Source: Lachnospiraceae bacterium (GTDB lineage: Bacteria > Bacillota_A > Clostridia > Lachnospirales > Lachnospiraceae). Taken from it: a stretch of 5,686 bases of DNA. The notes under the pieces were generated by a model, which was not told where the DNA came from, made no database searches, and saw only the letters and a list, made by a program, of their open reading frames with translations. Positions 4,543-5,686 of the stretch are shown here, one piece after another. A program made the position numbers and the translations under genes. The DNA is taken from contig QXWX01000190.1 in NCBI GenBank assembly GCA_009911175.1, positions 1 to 5,686 on the forward strand, given 5' to 3'. Positions within the stretch are counted from its first letter, which is position 1; each line of letters begins with the position of its first letter.

Positions 4543-5490
4543 GAATCCGACTTAGACCGAATCATTCAATTCGTACTCGGTATTGTTTCTATAAATCAAC
4601 AACCGCAAGACAGACCTAACTGTCCATACTGCGGCAGCACACATACCATAAAGTATGGACACCGACGTGGAAAGCAGCGTTTTATGTGTCATGAATGTAA
4701 GAAGACATTTATGTTCACGACTCACACATTCATGGCGAATTCTCATTATACGCAATCTGTATGGTCAGATTTTATCTGCGACACGCTTTATGGTGAAACG
4801 TTGGAGTATTCCGCAAAAAAGTATGGTTTTTCTCACCAGACTGCTTTTAATATGCGACACAAAGTACTTATGGCTTTACAAGATCTTTTTCAGAACAATC
4901 CCGTTCTTCCTTCCAGCATAGCGGAATTTGATGAAACCTTTGTTCTTGACTGCTACAAAGGCAGTTCTGCTCCAGAATCCGCAGGCCGCAAAGCGCGTAA
5001 GCATGGCGCGAAAGCTGCCAAACGTGGGATTTCAAATGAATATATCGCTATCTGCACCGGCATTCCGCGTGATGGAGGGGTGACCGCAGAAACCGTAAAT
5101 TGCGCAAAACCATCAGGAAAAGAACTGGATACTATATTTCGTGGACATATAGCAGAGGATACCCTTGTGCTTACAGACGGGCTCCGTAGTTATCATGTGC
5201 TCGAAACGCTGGCAAGCTGTACAGTTGTAGATATAAATCAGGAAGAAAGCAGGGGAATCTTTAACCTCAATACTGTAAATAGCTTACATTCCTTTATCAA
5301 AGAGGCCTATAATCATTACCGCGGAGTTGCCACGAAGTATATCAATCGCTATAATGCTTTATTTTCGATTGCTTTCCGATGTGTCAATAATTTGAAAGAT
5401 ATACTGTTTTCCTCTTTATGCGCAATGGGGAAAAATTGCTATTGGCATAGTGTGGGGGATGTACGTAATTACCAGCTACTGCTGATTTAA
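4543..5490 (+). CDS. IS1595-family (ISXO2-like) transposase, start codon apparently lost
   Basis: This DDE-fold transposase cuts and joins the IS ends. From 4543 the frame reads ESDLDRIIQFVLGIV, then a four-cysteine zinc ribbon (NCPYCGS and MCHECKK), a helix-turn-helix region and the catalytic core. Numbering from Met 4684, the core residues are Asp83 (EFDETF), Asp165 (LTDGLRSY) and Asn199 with Lys206 (NTVNSLHSFIK). This DDN-K pattern is, as I recall, found in some IS1595 subgroups. No ATG, GTG or TTG occurs in frame between the stop at 4531-4533 and Met 4684. ATG 4539 is followed at once by TGA (4542-4544); removing one T there would give ATG GAA TCC and a 316-residue protein. Starting at 4684 gives 268 residues but removes half the zinc ribbon. 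It is therefore probably inactive or only poorly expressed. Confidence 0.85.
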   Translation, partial: ESDLDRIIQFVLGIVSINQQPQDRPNCPYCGSTHTIKYGHRRGKQRFMCHECKKTFMFTTHTFMANSHYTQSVWSDFICDTLYGETLEYSAKKYGFSHQTAFNMRHKVLMALQDLFQNNPVLPSSIAEFDETFVLDCYKGSSAPESAGRKARKHGAKAAKRGISNEYIAICTGIPRDGGVTAETVNCAKPSGKELDTIFRGHIAEDTLVLTDGLRSYHVLETLASCTVVDINQEESRGIFNLNTVNSLHSFIKEAYNHYRGVATKYINRYNALFSIAFRCVNNLKDILFSSLCAMGKNCYWHSVGDVRNYQLLLI

Positions 5491-5496
5491 GGTGAC

Positions 5497-5521
5497 ACCA
5501 ACACATTTTTTGACTAACACC
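5497..5521 (-). repeat. Right terminal inverted repeat of the IS
   Basis: This is the partner of the left end, with one mismatch in 25 bases. It begins 6 bases after the transposase stop codon (5488-5490). Confidence 0.92.
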
Positions 5522-5542
5522 TTTTCTTTTATTGTTATCCAT
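5522..5542 (-). pseudogene. First seven codons of a minus-strand gene cut by the IS
   Basis: GGAGG (5551-5555 on the minus strand) stands 8 bases before ATG 5542, which opens MDNNKRK and then hits the IS end at 5521. Reading continues into the IS for a 52-residue hybrid to TGA at 5384-5386. The good ribosome site and exact break at the repeat suggest a real gene interrupted by the insertion. The sequence left of the IS (4485-4500, then the LysR gene) is not its continuation. The product is unknown. Confidence 0.5.
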
Positions 5543-5568
5543 AGATAATTCCTCCAAATTTTATACGT

Positions 5569-5685
5569 TTATTCTATTTCCCTGATTTGCGCGACAAGAG
5601 ATTGCTTTATCAGATTTCCAGTTGTGTAAGAAATCAAGGTAAACTGCACAATCAGCAGGATTGCTAAATATATCAATACGATCAG
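5569..5685 (-). CDS. C-terminal tail of a probable membrane protein entering from the right edge
   Basis: The minus-strand frame reads LIVLIYLAILLIVQFTLISY and then TTGNLIKQSLVAQIREIE to TAA 5569-5571. That is one strongly hydrophobic, membrane-spanning segment and a short polar helix. It ends 26 bases before the next minus-strand start (5542), an operon-like spacing. Another frame, ending in RINV at 5561-5563, is also open but has no hydrophobic pattern. The family is not identifiable from 38 codons. Confidence 0.35.
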   Translation of the reverse strand: MIVLIYLAILLIVQFTLISYTTGNLIKQSLVAQIREIE

Positions 5686-5686
5686 C

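Larger units (their letters stand above)
4501..5521 (+). mobile_element. IS1595-family insertion sequence, 1021 bp
   Basis: The left end (4501-4525) and right end (5497-5521) are 25-bp inverted repeats with a single mismatch, beginning GGTGTTAGTCAAAAAATG. They enclose one transposase gene that stops 6 bases before the right repeat. Size and protein type fit IS1595 (ISXO2-like transposase domain). The family usually makes 8-bp target duplications. Here the flanks are TTTGTTTT (4493-4500) and TTTTCTTT (5522-5529), similar in composition but not identical. Confidence 0.9.

Noticed and set aside
4552..4755. Minus-strand 67-codon frame at the start of the IS
   Set aside because: It is antisense to the zinc-ribbon part of the transposase, whose frame is clearly the real one.
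4655..4921. Plus-strand 88-codon frame overlapping the transposase
   Set aside because: It is a shifted frame within the transposase gene with no family resemblance.
1..5686. CRISPR array, tRNA or rRNA genes, riboswitch
   Set aside because: No regularly spaced repeats, tRNA-like cloverleaf or known RNA motif was seen anywhere in the window.

Overview
The window looks like an accessory, recombination-scarred stretch from a low-GC Firmicute, most likely a gut-type clostridium (Lachnospiraceae-like). This rests on AT-rich DNA, strong AGGAGG-type ribosome sites and the style of the HicAB, P-loop kinase and IS1595 proteins. The taxonomic call is inference from familiarity, not from a search.

Layout: 1-47 holds the last codons of a gene running in from the left, possibly a recombinase, ending inside an inverted repeat. 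From 134 a perfect-consensus promoter drives a hicAB toxin-antitoxin pair (183-791). The hicA frame is broken at an exact A AAA AAG slippery heptamer, and a -1 shift there restores a complete HicA. 792-1203 carries two short, unrecognised open stretches that look like gene debris. 1204-1686 is a small P-loop kinase. 1687-2150 contains a hairpin, a minus-strand IS66 accessory-protein (TnpA) remnant and two nested inverted repeats.

2097-3474 (minus) is a two-gene operon: a YbaK-type prolyl-tRNA editing protein and a glutamate 5-kinase translated from an overlapping ribosome site. The kinase is not intact. After about residue 195 it runs in frame into sequence resembling the tail of a tyrosine recombinase, including the nucleophilic-tyrosine box. 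A LysR-type regulator (3618-4484) diverges from this operon across a 23-bp dyad. The module therefore joins proline supply, proline-tRNA quality control and a likely dedicated regulator, with its far end damaged.

4501-5521 is an IS1595-family insertion sequence with near-perfect 25-bp ends. Its transposase has a full DDN-K catalytic core and zinc ribbon but no usable start codon in frame. The element cuts a minus-strand gene after its seventh codon. The rest of that gene is not on the other side and no exact target duplication is visible, so an adjacent deletion or rearrangement is likely. A minus-strand membrane-protein tail may run in from the right edge.

The best candidate for something new is the hicA slippery-site arrangement, which would place toxin synthesis under ribosomal frameshift control. 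The sober alternative is a simple one-base deletion in an A run.
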